A stretch of DNA of 64,000 nucleotides from the NCBI GenBank assembly GCA_040768905.1, contig JAXGMA010000001.1, positions 496,001 through 560,000 of the forward strand, in the 5' to 3' direction. The position numbers and the translations under genes were made by a program. Position 1 is the first letter of the stretch, and each line of letters starts with the position of its first letter. The notes beneath the pieces were generated by a model, which searched no databases, had not been told where the DNA came from, and saw only the letters and a program-made list of their open reading frames with translations. The stretch comes from SZUA-584 sp040768905 (GTDB lineage Bacteria; Bacillota; Clostridia; Christensenellales; SZUA-584). Of the stretch, positions 1 through 7,964 are shown piece by piece.

Positions 1-713
1 AATCCGAGCACATCTGACGTGCTGCCGGAGAAATAAAGGCTTGCAGCCCCGTCCATACCGTTGTTTGCAACTGTGCTCTCGCCAAACGGGTTTCCGAAGA
101 GAGACGCAGCATAGACAGTGTTGTCCAAGCTCACCAGCACAGAACGCTTTTCCCAATTCGGCTCGCCGCCAAAACACTCGAGAAAAATATTATATGCATC
201 TGGATCCAAAGCTTCTACTTTTGCGTGGCCTTTTCCGCCGGTGCGCCTCACGCTGAAGCTTTTGCCTGAATTAAAGTCCGTCACAGTGGCTATTTTGCCG
301 ACTGTAAATGCCTCATCCACAACAGTTGCCCAGTCAGCAGGTTCGCCCACGGCGGTTGCAGCACCCACAAGGCTTGGCCCGGAAGTCACGGAAATGCCTG
401 TGCCTAAAGGCTTTCGCACAGCATCCGATGAAAACAGTTTGTCATAAGTGACCGCGCCGAGCCGGCCGTCAGCTTCAAGTTCATTGTGTTCCTGAAACGA
501 GCGCACTGCACTCTGCGTCATGGCAAAATACATGCCTGTGGGGCGGTAATTCAAATAACCAAGATCCCGAAGGCGCATTTGTATCATGAAGACACGCTCA
601 CCTTCGCTTTCCAGCATCAGTATTTGGAAATCATCCGGCACGCCAAGCGCCGCTGTCAAAGCAACAGAGAAAACAAAAAGCACAACGATTGTGATCAGTA
701 TTGCTTTTTTCAT
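1..713 (-). CDS. Secreted peptidoglycan-binding domain protein (partial, runs off the left edge)
   Basis: The reading frame is open from an ATG at 713 to the window edge, giving 237 residues with no stop. The start is set by a GGAGAGG ribosome site 6-8 bases upstream. Residues 1-22 form a signal peptide (MKKAILITIVVLFVFSVALT). Residues about 28-85 look like a PG_binding_1 domain: a QMRLRDLGYLNYRPTG segment, then AVRSFQEHNELEADGRLG, the usual repeat-like fold of cell wall binding modules. The remainder (VGKIATVTDFNSGKSFSVRR onward) resembles the region following such domains in clostridial exported proteins, but I do not recognise its fold. It is likely exported and wall-associated. The C-terminus, and any catalytic domain, lies outside the window. 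Confidence 0.8.
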   Translation of the reverse strand, partial: MKKAILITIVVLFVFSVALTAALGVPDDFQILMLESEGERVFMIQMRLRDLGYLNYRPTGMYFAMTQSAVRSFQEHNELEADGRLGAVTYDKLFSSDAVRKPLGTGISVTSGPSLVGAATAVGEPADWATVVDEAFTVGKIATVTDFNSGKSFSVRRTGGKGHAKVEALDPDAYNIFLECFGGEPNWEKRSVLVSLDNTVYAASLFGNPFGESTVANNGMDGAASLYFSGSTSDVLG

Positions 714-752
714 TGCGTATCCTCTCCTTAAGAAAGCCAAAAACTTTTTCTT

Positions 753-782
753 ATCATACCATAACAAACGCCTTTAAAACAA
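753..782 (-). promoter_or_regulatory. Predicted sigma-A promoter of the peptidoglycan-binding protein
   Basis: On the minus strand TTGTTT (782-777) and TATGAT (758-753) are separated by 18 bases, about 40 bases upstream of the ATG at 713. The -10 is good and the -35 moderate. Inferred from sequence only. Confidence 0.5.
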
Positions 783-925
783 GGTTTATGGCAGCGCCTT
801 TTTTGCACAGCGTGTTGATGGGTTTGTTCGCCTGCAGCTTGGCTGCCTCTGGGTTCTCGTTGCATGCATTTTATGCCTTGCGAATTTACGCTTCATGATC
901 CTTTATTGGATGACTTAATTGACAG

Positions 926-953
926 AAAAACAGCCGGGCATTACGCCCGGCCG
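926..953 (-). terminator. Rho-independent terminator after the SIMPL gene
   Basis: Read on the minus strand, a GCCGGGC / GCCCGGC stem with a 5-base loop is followed by TTTTT. It lies about 20 bases past the SIMPL stop codon and closes the sigma / DUF4349 / SIMPL transcript. Confidence 0.85.
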
Positions 954-971
954 CATGATGCAAATGAACTG

Positions 972-1724
972 TTAACCGATCTCGTAGACAACACTGATCC
1001 TCGCTGTGACAGAAAGCTCTCCGGCTAAGATAGGCGTCGAGGCTGATTCCGCTTCGGCCATCATAACAGAATCATAGTTTCGGAAGACCTGCTCGTATGC
1101 CGATATTTCCGCGATCTCCAAAGCGCCTGTGATGGTGTGGCCGCCCGCATCTGCGATGGCAGCAGCTTTCTGTTTCGCCGCCTCCATCGCCAGCGCCAAC
1201 GCTGCGTTGTAGTGGACTTTCTCGTCAAGCAACCCAAACCTGACGGAGTTTGCGGTGTTCGCGCCGTTTTCTGCGGCGATATCGAGATACTCTCCGGCTT
1301 CTTCGATATTCCGTACGGTCAGCTCAATGGCGTTGACCACTTGGTAACCAGTGATCTTATACGCAGAATCCCTGTAGTCTTGTATCGGATAAACCGAATA
1401 CTGTGTGGTGCGTATGTCGGTTTCTGCAATGCCGGCACCGCGCAGCGCCGCATACAGCGTGTTCATTTTGTCCTTGTTGTCGCTTTGCGCTTTCTTCATG
1501 CTCTTGTTTTGTGTCGTCACGCCGACTGATATATAAGCCACATCAGGCATGACGCTGACGGTGCCCGACGCGCTCACAGTCAGCTTGTTTGGTGTCTCCG
1601 TGACAGCGGCAGGTATTTGCTGCTGGATCACGGGGATGGCTGCGGCTTCCGGTACGCAGCCTGCCAAAACAAGCAGAGCCAATATGGACAAAACAACCAA
1701 AGCTTTGGACATGTTTTTAACCAT
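972..1724 (-). CDS. SIMPL (DUF541) domain lipoprotein
   Basis: 250 residues. An N-terminal signal ends in a lipobox (LLVLAGC, Cys about residue 22), so the protein is probably anchored to the outer face of the membrane. Residues about 45-250 match the SIMPL/DUF541 family (YggE, BP26): LTVSASGTVSVMPDVAYISV opens the domain, followed by the family's alternating strands and a helix rich in ALAMEAAKQKAAAIADA. The family forms oligomeric rings in BP26 but its biochemical role is unclear. The start has a GGAGGGA ribosome site 8 bases upstream, lying just after the stop of the DUF4349 gene, so the two are probably translated from one mRNA. The gene is last in the group before a strong terminator. 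Confidence 0.85.
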   Translation of the reverse strand: MVKNMSKALVVLSILALLVLAGCVPEAAAIPVIQQQIPAAVTETPNKLTVSASGTVSVMPDVAYISVGVTTQNKSMKKAQSDNKDKMNTLYAALRGAGIAETDIRTTQYSVYPIQDYRDSAYKITGYQVVNAIELTVRNIEEAGEYLDIAAENGANTANSVRFGLLDEKVHYNAALALAMEAAKQKAAAIADAGGHTITGALEIAEISAYEQVFRNYDSVMMAEAESASTPILAGELSVTARISVVYEIG

Positions 1725-1739
1725 GGAGTGCTCCCTCCG

Positions 1740-2714
1740 TTACATGCCGCTGTTGTTTTGCTTCTGTGCTTTCTTTTTCTTGTTGCGTTTGACAAGCACC
1801 AGTACGATAATCAGTATCACTGCCAGCGGAATCAGCACGGGTGAGCCTGCAATAAGGAATATGAGCAATCCTTCGCCAATGACAGCGAGCACATTGAGTA
1901 CCGAATAAAAACCTGAGGAGATCCGCGACCCAAGGTCTTTTTGCGCCGGTGTGACCCTTTCGACTTCATTGACCTCTCTGATGGATATTGAGACCGTGGA
2001 ATAATCGATCAGGCTGTCGTAATTTCTCAGATTCGTCTCATGCATCTGGATATCGTAAGCGACGTTGGCAAGCTCTCGTTCCAGATTGATGATATCCTCG
2101 AGACCCTTGGCCTCCTCAAGCAGGTCGAGCAGCCGCGCTTCGCGGGTGCGCAGTGTCTTAAGGCGCGTTTCGGTGTCAAAATACTGTAGAGAAATATCCT
2201 GCCCGTTTCTTTCGACCGACAGGGTCTCTCCAAATCCTTTCAGCTTGTTCAAGAAAGCATCAAAACTTCTGCTGGGCACTCTTAAGGTCAAATTGGCTGT
2301 ACGGCCCGGGTCATTCCACGCCACTGGCTTCTTTCCTGAGGTGGATTCGTTTTCCACATACCCGCCGAACTCGATGAGTGCATCGAGGACTTGCTGGTAA
2401 TCCTGCTCAAAACTTGTGGTCTGTATACTTAAGTAACCAGAAAAGATGATCTTTCTGTCGACGCCCGGCTGAAGAAGTGATCCGTCATAATCAACGGCTC
2501 CGCCGTCACTGAACCCTGAACTGCCGTCCGCGGGCTCCTGAGGCGCAGGCGGCGCTTCCATGTCGTAGCCAGCTTCCTCCGCAGTAATATATTCGCTTTT
2601 TGCATAATAGTCCTCAGCCGGCGCTGCATCCGGCGTGCCATTTTGCGCGGCACAGCCAAACATCGCTGCTGAGAGAATCAGCAGGGCTATGAGAAAAACA
2701 GTTAATCTTTTCAT
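1740..2714 (-). CDS. DUF4349 domain membrane lipoprotein
   Basis: 324 residues from the ATG at 2714, chosen because AAAGGAGG lies 6 bases upstream; a longer frame starting at 2735 lacks a ribosome site. The protein has a signal with lipobox (ILSAAMFGC), then an acidic, proline-rich linker (residues about 23-80). The DUF4349 domain follows: RKIIFSGYLSIQTTSFEQD, VENESTSGKK, ANLTLRVPSRSFDAFLNKL, and a coiled-coil stretch of charged heptads around RLLDLLEEAKGLEDIINLE. A transmembrane helix near residues 285-312 and a short lysine-rich cytoplasmic tail end the protein. The family is widespread in Firmicutes and of unknown function. It sits 75 bases downstream of an ECF sigma factor gene on the same strand, so a role in that sigma's regulon or control is plausible but unproven. 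Confidence 0.85.
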   Translation of the reverse strand: MKRLTVFLIALLILSAAMFGCAAQNGTPDAAPAEDYYAKSEYITAEEAGYDMEAPPAPQEPADGSSGFSDGGAVDYDGSLLQPGVDRKIIFSGYLSIQTTSFEQDYQQVLDALIEFGGYVENESTSGKKPVAWNDPGRTANLTLRVPSRSFDAFLNKLKGFGETLSVERNGQDISLQYFDTETRLKTLRTREARLLDLLEEAKGLEDIINLERELANVAYDIQMHETNLRNYDSLIDYSTVSISIREVNEVERVTPAQKDLGSRISSGFYSVLNVLAVIGEGLLIFLIAGSPVLIPLAVILIIVLVLVKRNKKKKAQKQNNSGM

Positions 2715-2789
2715 GTTGACCTCCTTTAATAACATCGGTTTATTCTTATTTGCTCATAAGACGCAACCCTGCGCCTTTTTGTTCCGGAA

Positions 2790-3401
2790 TCAGAAAAAAC
2801 AGTCCGTGTTTTTGAGCATTTCGCGCAGCCTTTGCCGGGCCCGGCAGATGCGCGATTTGACTGTGCCAATGGAGATGCCAAGGCAATCGGCCACTTCCTC
2901 ATACGAAAGGCCGTTGATGTCACGAAGAATGATGACGGATTTATGGTCGGAAGAAAGTGCACCAATAGCATTGTGCAGGCATTGATGGTTTTCGAGTGAA
3001 AGCGCATGCGCTTCCGGCGATTGGTTCTCGTCAGCAGCGGGAAGGTTTGCTTCCAATGCTGAGCTCTCAATGACAACAGGTGTTTTTTTGCGTTTCCGAA
3101 GCCCGTCAAGGCATGTATTGACGCTCAGGCGGTAAACCCAGGAAGTAAAAGAGCACTCCCCCCGGAAAGATGACAGGTTTTTATAGATCTTAATGAGTGC
3201 TTCCTGCGCCATGTCGTAAGCGTCGGCCTCATTGCTCATATACCGGTATGCGATATTGTAAACCTTTTTCTCGAAGGATAACAAAAGAGCCTCCATGGCA
3301 GCCCTGTCGCCGTTTTGCGCACGCTCAATCTGTATCTGCTCATCCTGCGGCATGTAATCCTCCGAATTTTGTGCAAGTGGATCTACAAACGAATTATACA
3401 T
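2790..3401 (-). CDS. ECF-type RNA polymerase sigma factor (SigW-like)
   Basis: 203 residues from ATG 3401, preceded by AAAGG 7 bases upstream; the frame is open further upstream but that part is not sigma-like. Sigma region 2 is seen at about residues 25-95 (AYRYMSNEADAYDMAQEALI, FRGECSFTSWVYRLSVNTCL). Region 4 is at about 135-195, with the helix-turn-helix GLSYEEVADCLGISIGTVKS. There is no region 1 or 3, as expected for the ECF class. Known ECF factors direct core RNA polymerase to stress or envelope promoters and are held by an anti-sigma, usually encoded next door. No zinc-finger or RsiW-type anti-sigma gene is visible here; the next gene is the DUF4349 lipoprotein. Confidence 0.92.
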   Translation of the reverse strand: MYNSFVDPLAQNSEDYMPQDEQIQIERAQNGDRAAMEALLLSFEKKVYNIAYRYMSNEADAYDMAQEALIKIYKNLSSFRGECSFTSWVYRLSVNTCLDGLRKRKKTPVVIESSALEANLPAADENQSPEAHALSLENHQCLHNAIGALSSDHKSVIILRDINGLSYEEVADCLGISIGTVKSRICRARQRLREMLKNTDCFF

Positions 3402-3450
3402 GTTTTTTCCTTTGTTGCATAGTGTCTTTGGCGGGAGCTGATTTTCGGAG

Positions 3451-3501
3451 TTGACATTCGTATTGCCGTAATGTAAACTACAAAAGAATTTATAGTTTAC
3501 A
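3451..3501 (+). promoter_or_regulatory. bioY promoter with BirA-type operator
   Basis: TTGACA (3451-3456), a 17-base spacer and TAAACT (3474-3479) form a promoter. A perfect 9-bp inverted repeat TGTAAACTA (3472-3480) / TAGTTTACA (3493-3501), spaced by 12 bases, covers the -10 and the start point. This arrangement resembles known BirA operators (TTGTAAAC...GTTTACAA type) in front of biotin genes. Biotin-loaded BirA would block transcription. Confidence 0.8.
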
Positions 3502-3515
3502 ATTATGGAGGCCGT

Positions 3516-4076
3516 GTGAAAACCAAACAATTGCTGCTTTGCGCGCTTTTTGCAGCTTTGACTGCGGCAGGTGTTTTCATCAGAATCCCCTTCGGCGTCA
3601 TGGTGATCACGCTGCAGACATTCGTCGTTTTTTTGTCAGGCTTGTTGCTTGCGCCTAAGTATGCGCTTGTCTCGCAGCTTGTGTATATGGCTATTGGCCT
3701 ACTGGGCCTTCCCGTCTTCTCAAAAGGAGGCGGCTTCGGATATATTTTTGAGCCCTCGTTCGGGTTTATCCCAGGTTTTGCACTTTGCGCGCTGCTGGTA
3801 AGCCTGCTGATACGCAAAAAGCTGACTGAGCCGGTATCTGCCATTTTTGTGCTGCGTACGGCCGCATACATGCTTTTGTCGGTGGCTGCGTTGTATGTAA
3901 TCGGCATCACATATATGTATATGATATTGAACCTCTATCTGGGTTCATCCGTACCGCTTGACCATGTCATTTTGTCCTACAATGCACCTTTCTTTTTGAT
4001 CGATATCATCAAATTCATACCTGCGCTCCTGCTCGGCAGAGCCGTGCTCGCCCGGCTGCCTGACTCATTCAGATAG
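3516..4076 (+). CDS. bioY: Biotin transporter BioY (S component)
   Basis: 186 residues, starting at a GTG with GGAGG about 5 bases upstream. About six membrane helices run through the protein. The family motif is near the C-terminus: YNAPFFLIDIIKF has the conserved Pro, Asp and Lys of BioY proteins, and the GLLGLPVFSKGGGFGYIFEP segment is typical. BioY binds biotin and works alone or with the shared energising module EcfA/EcfA'/EcfT, which is not in this window. The gene stands alone behind a BirA-like operator, which supports biotin as substrate. This fits the operon at 26-31 kb, whose carboxyltransferases need biotin. No biotin synthesis genes are seen. Confidence 0.93.
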   Translation: MKTKQLLLCALFAALTAAGVFIRIPFGVMVITLQTFVVFLSGLLLAPKYALVSQLVYMAIGLLGLPVFSKGGGFGYIFEPSFGFIPGFALCALLVSLLIRKKLTEPVSAIFVLRTAAYMLLSVAALYVIGITYMYMILNLYLGSSVPLDHVILSYNAPFFLIDIIKFIPALLLGRAVLARLPDSFR

Positions 4077-4171
4077 ACCGCCCCAAAAAGAAAAACGCCT
4101 GTGCTGCCTCTCATTCATCTTTGTTTGAGCGTATCTTTGCTGGCCTGAATGCATATGTATGCACAGGGGTG

Positions 4172-4672
4172 ATGGTGGTGAAAAGGATTTTTTTGCTGGT
4201 CCTTACGCTTATGGTACTGCTGGCCGGATGCGCAAAACAGGAACGCAGCCATAAGGCTGGCTGCTGCCTCCGCGCCGAACTGATCATCGAGGCTCTTGAA
4301 AAAGTCGGCGTCTGTACCGCACAAGAAGCTGTGGATGTTTGGGTACAGGGGCTTAAGACGCGCAATGCAGCGATGCAATATGCCGTTATGGACGGGACAC
4401 TGCGCAAGGCCTATGTAAAAGCGCTTGAACAGTCGGCGCCGGACTGGGTCACGGGCGTTTCCAGCGCCTGGGTCAGCGGCTATGAGGTCTTTGACACTGA
4501 CGAATCGCAGGAGATAAACATTGTTTCCCTGCATGTGATGACTGAAACCCGGGCTGGGCCTGCGGATACTTTTCTTGCCGTGCTCTCTTTGTATCAGGAG
4601 GGCGGATACTGGCGCATCGGCGGCATATGCGCTGATGAAGGCCTTAGCGTGTTTACCGGTTTTTTGGAGTAG
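4172..4672 (+). CDS. Small lipoprotein of unknown function
   Basis: About 166 residues from ATG 4172 (GTG 4178 is an alternative); the frame is open upstream to 4121 but the lipoprotein signal (MVVKRIFLLVLTLMVLLAGC) fixes the start region. After the lipobox Cys there is a single globular domain with a mixed helix/strand pattern (AVDVWVQGLKTRNAAMQYAV, then strands ending YQEGGYWRIGGI). That pattern is reminiscent of NTF2-like exported domains such as DUF4829. I cannot name a function. Its last 20 bases overlap the 3' end of the convergent gene at 4653-5348. Confidence 0.7.
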   Translation: MVVKRIFLLVLTLMVLLAGCAKQERSHKAGCCLRAELIIEALEKVGVCTAQEAVDVWVQGLKTRNAAMQYAVMDGTLRKAYVKALEQSAPDWVTGVSSAWVSGYEVFDTDESQEINIVSLHVMTETRAGPADTFLAVLSLYQEGGYWRIGGICADEGLSVFTGFLE

Positions 4673-5348
4673 CGTTTGCGCGCGGGCGTTTCACATCGTT
4701 CGAAAAAGGCAGCAGATACTGCGGCAGCCAGCCTGCATGCGGCATAAGCTGATATGGCTGGTAAAATACGATCAGGCCTTCGGGTGCAAGATAAAAACTG
4801 TTGGTATTGAAATAACGCTTTGCCCTGGCTGCAAAGTCATCAAAATAACCGCCCCGTTTTTCTTCTTTTTGCGCAGCGATCTGTGCCGTTACAGCATCTA
4901 TGACGTATTCTTTGTAGGCCGCTGAAGGTGCAAAAAACTGCGCCATGCCCACACGCCGCCCGCAGGCCAGATCCCATGTATCTGCACTGCGCACTTTGCT
5001 GCTATCTTCTGTGCCGGTATAGCGGTATACGTCAAAATACATGGACACCGTACAACCCTGACAATAGGTGACGGTACATGTGTATACGGCTTCGAAGGGG
5101 TGAAAAGACGCGCCGTTCTGTGCCGCATGCTCAAAGGCCCTGACGGCCTGATGGTAAAGGCTTTGGCGCAGTTGCTGCCGGCTGACTGCGTATTTACCGC
5201 GGTAATGGCGGTTCATTGCTGCTGCGGCAGAAAAAAACATGGTTGATGAAAATTTTGGATACTGCATTGTGTACTGCAAAACTTTCTGACTGCGAAAATA
5301 CATTTTTTCATTGATTTGTTGCGTGTCGGCACGCATATCATCAAGCAT
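4653..5348 (-). CDS. DUF3298 (RsiV-like C-terminal domain) protein without a membrane anchor
   Basis: 231 residues from ATG 5348, with AAAGGAGG 7 bases upstream. The C-terminal half matches the DUF3298 pattern: a strand-rich core, a middle segment with ACGRRVGMAQFFAPSAAYKE (usually 'G..L.L.DLF...Y'), and a final block FYLAPEGLIVFYQPYQLMPH ending in LPFSNDVK. In RsiV and PdaC relatives this domain is extracellular, behind a signal or membrane helix. Here the N-terminus (LDDMRADTQQINEKMYFRSQ) has neither. It may therefore be cytoplasmic or exported in another way. There is no sigma gene beside it on its own strand. Promoter and regulation are not clear. Confidence 0.7.
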   Translation of the reverse strand: MLDDMRADTQQINEKMYFRSQKVLQYTMQYPKFSSTMFFSAAAAMNRHYRGKYAVSRQQLRQSLYHQAVRAFEHAAQNGASFHPFEAVYTCTVTYCQGCTVSMYFDVYRYTGTEDSSKVRSADTWDLACGRRVGMAQFFAPSAAYKEYVIDAVTAQIAAQKEEKRGGYFDDFAARAKRYFNTNSFYLAPEGLIVFYQPYQLMPHAGWLPQYLLPFSNDVKRPRANATPKNR

Positions 5349-5436
5349 ACACCAACCTCCTTTTTGTCCTCTTAAAGATATTCTTGGGAGCCGGTTTTCA
5401 TGCACAGTTTTTACTTTGAGTTATAAGCATTTTTTC

Positions 5437-5465
5437 TTTACAGCTCTTTGAAAAAGATGTAACGT
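5437..5465 (+). promoter_or_regulatory. Possible galM promoter
   Basis: TTTACA (5437-5442), 17-base spacer, TAACGT (5460-5465), about 28 bases before the start codon. The -35 is good and the -10 weak. Confidence 0.4.
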
Positions 5466-5492
5466 ATAAGCAGAACACAAAGGAGAAGCGCC

Positions 5493-6533
5493 ATGAAGAT
5501 ATTCGGCACATGCAAAGACGGCCTGACAGCGCATTTATATACAATCGAAAACACCAGGGGCATGGCTGCGCTTGTGAGCGATTTCGGTGCTGCGCTTGTC
5601 TCGCTTTTTGTACAAACCAAGGTCGGCAGTTTGTCAGACGTGGTTCTCGGATTTGACACGCTTGAAGAATATGAAGAGAATCCGCCGCATCTCGGCACGA
5701 CAATAGGAAGGTATGCCAACCGCATCGTCCGCGGCAGGTTTACGCTTGAAGGCAGACAATACAGCCTTGAGCTAAATAACGGCGTCAACCATTTGCACGG
5801 AGGGTTCCATGGCTTTGACAAACGGCTGTGGACAGCGTGCCAAACCGCAAAAAACAGCATCCGCTTTGCGCTTTTCAGCCCGGATATGGATCAGGGCTAC
5901 CCGGGCAATCTTGTGGTCAGTGTCACTTATACGCTCACGGAAGACAATGCGCTTTGTTTGTCCTATAGCGGCATGAGCGATAAAACAACGCTGCTCAATC
6001 TGACCAACCATACGTATTTCAACCTCGCCGGTCAGGAATCCGACTCTGCTCTTGGCCATTACCTGCGTATCAATGCGGACAGAATAGCGGCAGTAGACGC
6101 AAATAGCAGCGTAACCGGAGAGATGATGGATGTATCAAACACGCCTTTTGATTTTCGTGCAGGCAAGCAGATTGGAGCTGAAATAGGCAGCCCGCACATG
6201 CAGCTTGAATGGACGCATGGGTATGATCATCATTACTTTTTGTGCAGCAGCTGCGCGGCAGAAGCATACTGCGAGGAAAGCGGCATCTGTATGACCGTAT
6301 ACACGGACAGTCCCGGCGTTCAGTTTTATACTGCCAATCACCTGGATGATTCTCTCATTCTTAAATCCGGCAGCCGAGCAAAAAAACACCGCGCTTTTTG
6401 CCTTGAAACACAGCATGCACCCGATGCGATGAACCAACCTGCGTTTGGCGACGACCCCGTTTTGCCCGCAGGTATTTGTAAGAGCCACGAAACACGTTAT
6501 GTTTTTTCTGCCCATCGGCCGTCATGGATATGA
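5493..6533 (+). CDS. galM: Aldose 1-epimerase (mutarotase)
   Basis: 346 residues, with AAAGGAG 7 bases before the ATG. It interconverts alpha and beta anomers of hexoses such as galactose and glucose in the cytoplasm. The galactose mutarotase fold is clear: TTIGRYANRIVRGRFTLEG, the substrate His in NNGVNHLHGG, the catalytic His in NLTNHTYFNL, GYDHHYFL, and the catalytic Glu near the C-terminus in FCLETQHAPDAMNQP. Length is normal for the family. It is a single-gene unit between a divergent gene and the methyltransferase-like gene; no Leloir pathway genes are adjacent, so it may serve general sugar uptake. Confidence 0.95.
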   Translation: MKIFGTCKDGLTAHLYTIENTRGMAALVSDFGAALVSLFVQTKVGSLSDVVLGFDTLEEYEENPPHLGTTIGRYANRIVRGRFTLEGRQYSLELNNGVNHLHGGFHGFDKRLWTACQTAKNSIRFALFSPDMDQGYPGNLVVSVTYTLTEDNALCLSYSGMSDKTTLLNLTNHTYFNLAGQESDSALGHYLRINADRIAAVDANSSVTGEMMDVSNTPFDFRAGKQIGAEIGSPHMQLEWTHGYDHHYFLCSSCAAEAYCEESGICMTVYTDSPGVQFYTANHLDDSLILKSGSRAKKHRAFCLETQHAPDAMNQPAFGDDPVLPAGICKSHETRYVFSAHRPSWI

Positions 6534-6630
6534 AGCCCGCCTGATCGACTGGTTTTTTGTAAAATATGAAATTACAGCCTGTTTTTTGACGCCCGCACAC
6601 ACCATAACTCGATCCATTTTACGAAACAAG

Positions 6631-6660
6631 TTGACGCGCTTTTGCGAAAAATGATATTCT
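6631..6660 (+). promoter_or_regulatory. Predicted promoter of the ICMT-like gene
   Basis: TTGACG (6631-6636), 18-base spacer, TATTCT (6655-6660). It lies about 75 bases before the coding region. Confidence 0.45.
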
Positions 6661-6733
6661 TTGTATATATTTGCGGCCGGCGGGTCGCTTGGAATGGTTG
6701 CTGTTACTTATTTTTTTGATTTGCAGGTGAGAT

Positions 6734-7297
6734 GTGGGGCATTTGCTTTTTTGGGTTATTTTAGCCATGTGGATTGCATTGGATAGTTATCTTTTGTTTT
6801 TTCACAATAAGAAAATCGCATACCATCGATCGGAAAAAAAATCAAAGTATGTGATGATCGCTTTGATCGTGTGCGGGATGCTCGCGGGGCAGTTTATTGC
6901 GCCCTCAAGTAAACTGGTCTTTGTTCAGCCTTTCAATCTGATCAGATACGTTTCATTGCCTCTTATGGCGGCAGGGCTCGTCATACGCGTGATCGCAGTT
7001 GTCCAATTGGGCAGGAGTTTCTCGACAAATGTCAGTATTTCTGATGAAAAGCAACTTTATAAGGGCGGACTTTACCGCATCGTGAGGCATCCGAGCTATC
7101 TGGGAGAGCTGCTGATCTGCGCCGGAGTGGCTGTTTGCTATTATCATCCGGTCAGTTCCGCGCTTGCTTTCTTGCTGCCGCTTGCAGCGTTTCTTTACAG
7201 GATCAGCGTCGAGGAAAAGATGCTCAGGCAGCATTTCGGAGAGGAATACATAAGGTATGCCGAGCAAACGAAAAAGCTGATGCCTTTTTTGATCTAA
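6734..7297 (+). CDS. Isoprenylcysteine carboxyl methyltransferase (ICMT) family membrane protein
   Basis: 187 residues with about five membrane helices. The C-terminal half has the ICMT/phospholipid methyltransferase signature: LYRIVRHPSYLGELL binds S-adenosylmethionine, and the late EEKMLRQHFGEEYIRYAEQT is the family's closing motif. Bacterial relatives methylate unknown lipophilic substrates, and no prenylated protein substrate is evident. The annotated start is GTG 6734, but the AGGTGA at 6725-6730 is only 3 bases away. TTG 6743, three codons in, has better spacing and may be the true start. It precedes a MarR gene on the same strand with its own promoter. Confidence 0.85.
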   Translation: MGHLLFWVILAMWIALDSYLLFFHNKKIAYHRSEKKSKYVMIALIVCGMLAGQFIAPSSKLVFVQPFNLIRYVSLPLMAAGLVIRVIAVVQLGRSFSTNVSISDEKQLYKGGLYRIVRHPSYLGELLICAGVAVCYYHPVSSALAFLLPLAAFLYRISVEEKMLRQHFGEEYIRYAEQTKKLMPFLI

Positions 7298-7356
7298 CGA
7301 GAACGAAAACGCTTCGGTAGGCCTGCATATATAAAAAGGTTTTTTGTATCTGCCTT

Positions 7357-7385
7357 TTAATACCGAGCAGAATAAAGAGTATAAT
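7357..7385 (+). promoter_or_regulatory. Predicted marR-type gene promoter
   Basis: A perfect TATAAT (7380-7385) with TTAATA (7357-7362) 17 bases upstream. The -35 is weak. Confidence 0.5.
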
Positions 7386-7450
7386 AGAAAAGAATGGTGA
7401 AAAGCAATGGTTTGTGCATTATTCTTTTTTGTCAGGAAATGAGGTGTCTG

Positions 7451-7909
7451 ATGGCTGATAAGAATCTGAGGAGCCTGCTTAACGATATTCTTAAAGATCT
7501 GTTCTTTAAAATATTGAGGCTTCAGGAAAAAAGCGTTTCTCAAATGACAAAAGACAGCATCAGCCGTACCGAAATGCATGCGATCGAAGTGATACAGGAC
7601 AATCAAAATGTCACGCTGACACAGCTTGCTGAAAAGCTCGGTATCACCAAAGCCACAGGCAGTGTCTGTGTTTCGCGGCTGGTCAAAAAAGACTATCTGG
7701 AAAAAATCAAAGTCAAAAAGGACAAAAGAATCAATGTGCTGCGCTTGACGCCAAAGGGCAAACGATGTTATGACAGGCACAAAGACTTTCATGACAGGAT
7801 GGTCAGCCGTCTGTTAGATGAATTTAAAATGGAGGAACACAAAGAGCTTATAAGAGGGCTTTTTGCGTTATATGATTTTTTTGACAGTTTAGAAAAAGAA
7901 CTGGACTAA
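7451..7909 (+). CDS. MarR family transcriptional regulator
   Basis: 152 residues from ATG 7451, chosen for the GAGGTG 5 bases upstream; the open frame from 7394 has no ribosome site. A winged helix-turn-helix occupies about residues 35-100: NVTLTQLAEKLGITKATGSV is the recognition region, and LEKIKVKKDKRINVLRLTPKG the wing. Flanking helices provide dimerisation as in the MarR family. Such regulators usually repress a neighbouring operon and release on binding small phenolic or lipophilic ligands. The next gene downstream, 55 bases away, is an iron alcohol dehydrogenase and is the obvious candidate target. Confidence 0.9.
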   Translation: MADKNLRSLLNDILKDLFFKILRLQEKSVSQMTKDSISRTEMHAIEVIQDNQNVTLTQLAEKLGITKATGSVCVSRLVKKDYLEKIKVKKDKRINVLRLTPKGKRCYDRHKDFHDRMVSRLLDEFKMEEHKELIRGLFALYDFFDSLEKELD

Positions 7910-7964
7910 ATTTTTTTCTGCCGCGTCGAACATATTTTTTAGTATCTAACAACAAGGTGAAACC

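Noticed and set aside
1137..1908. Plus-strand frames opposite the SIMPL and DUF4349 genes
   Set aside because: They mirror well-supported minus-strand genes and have no family features.
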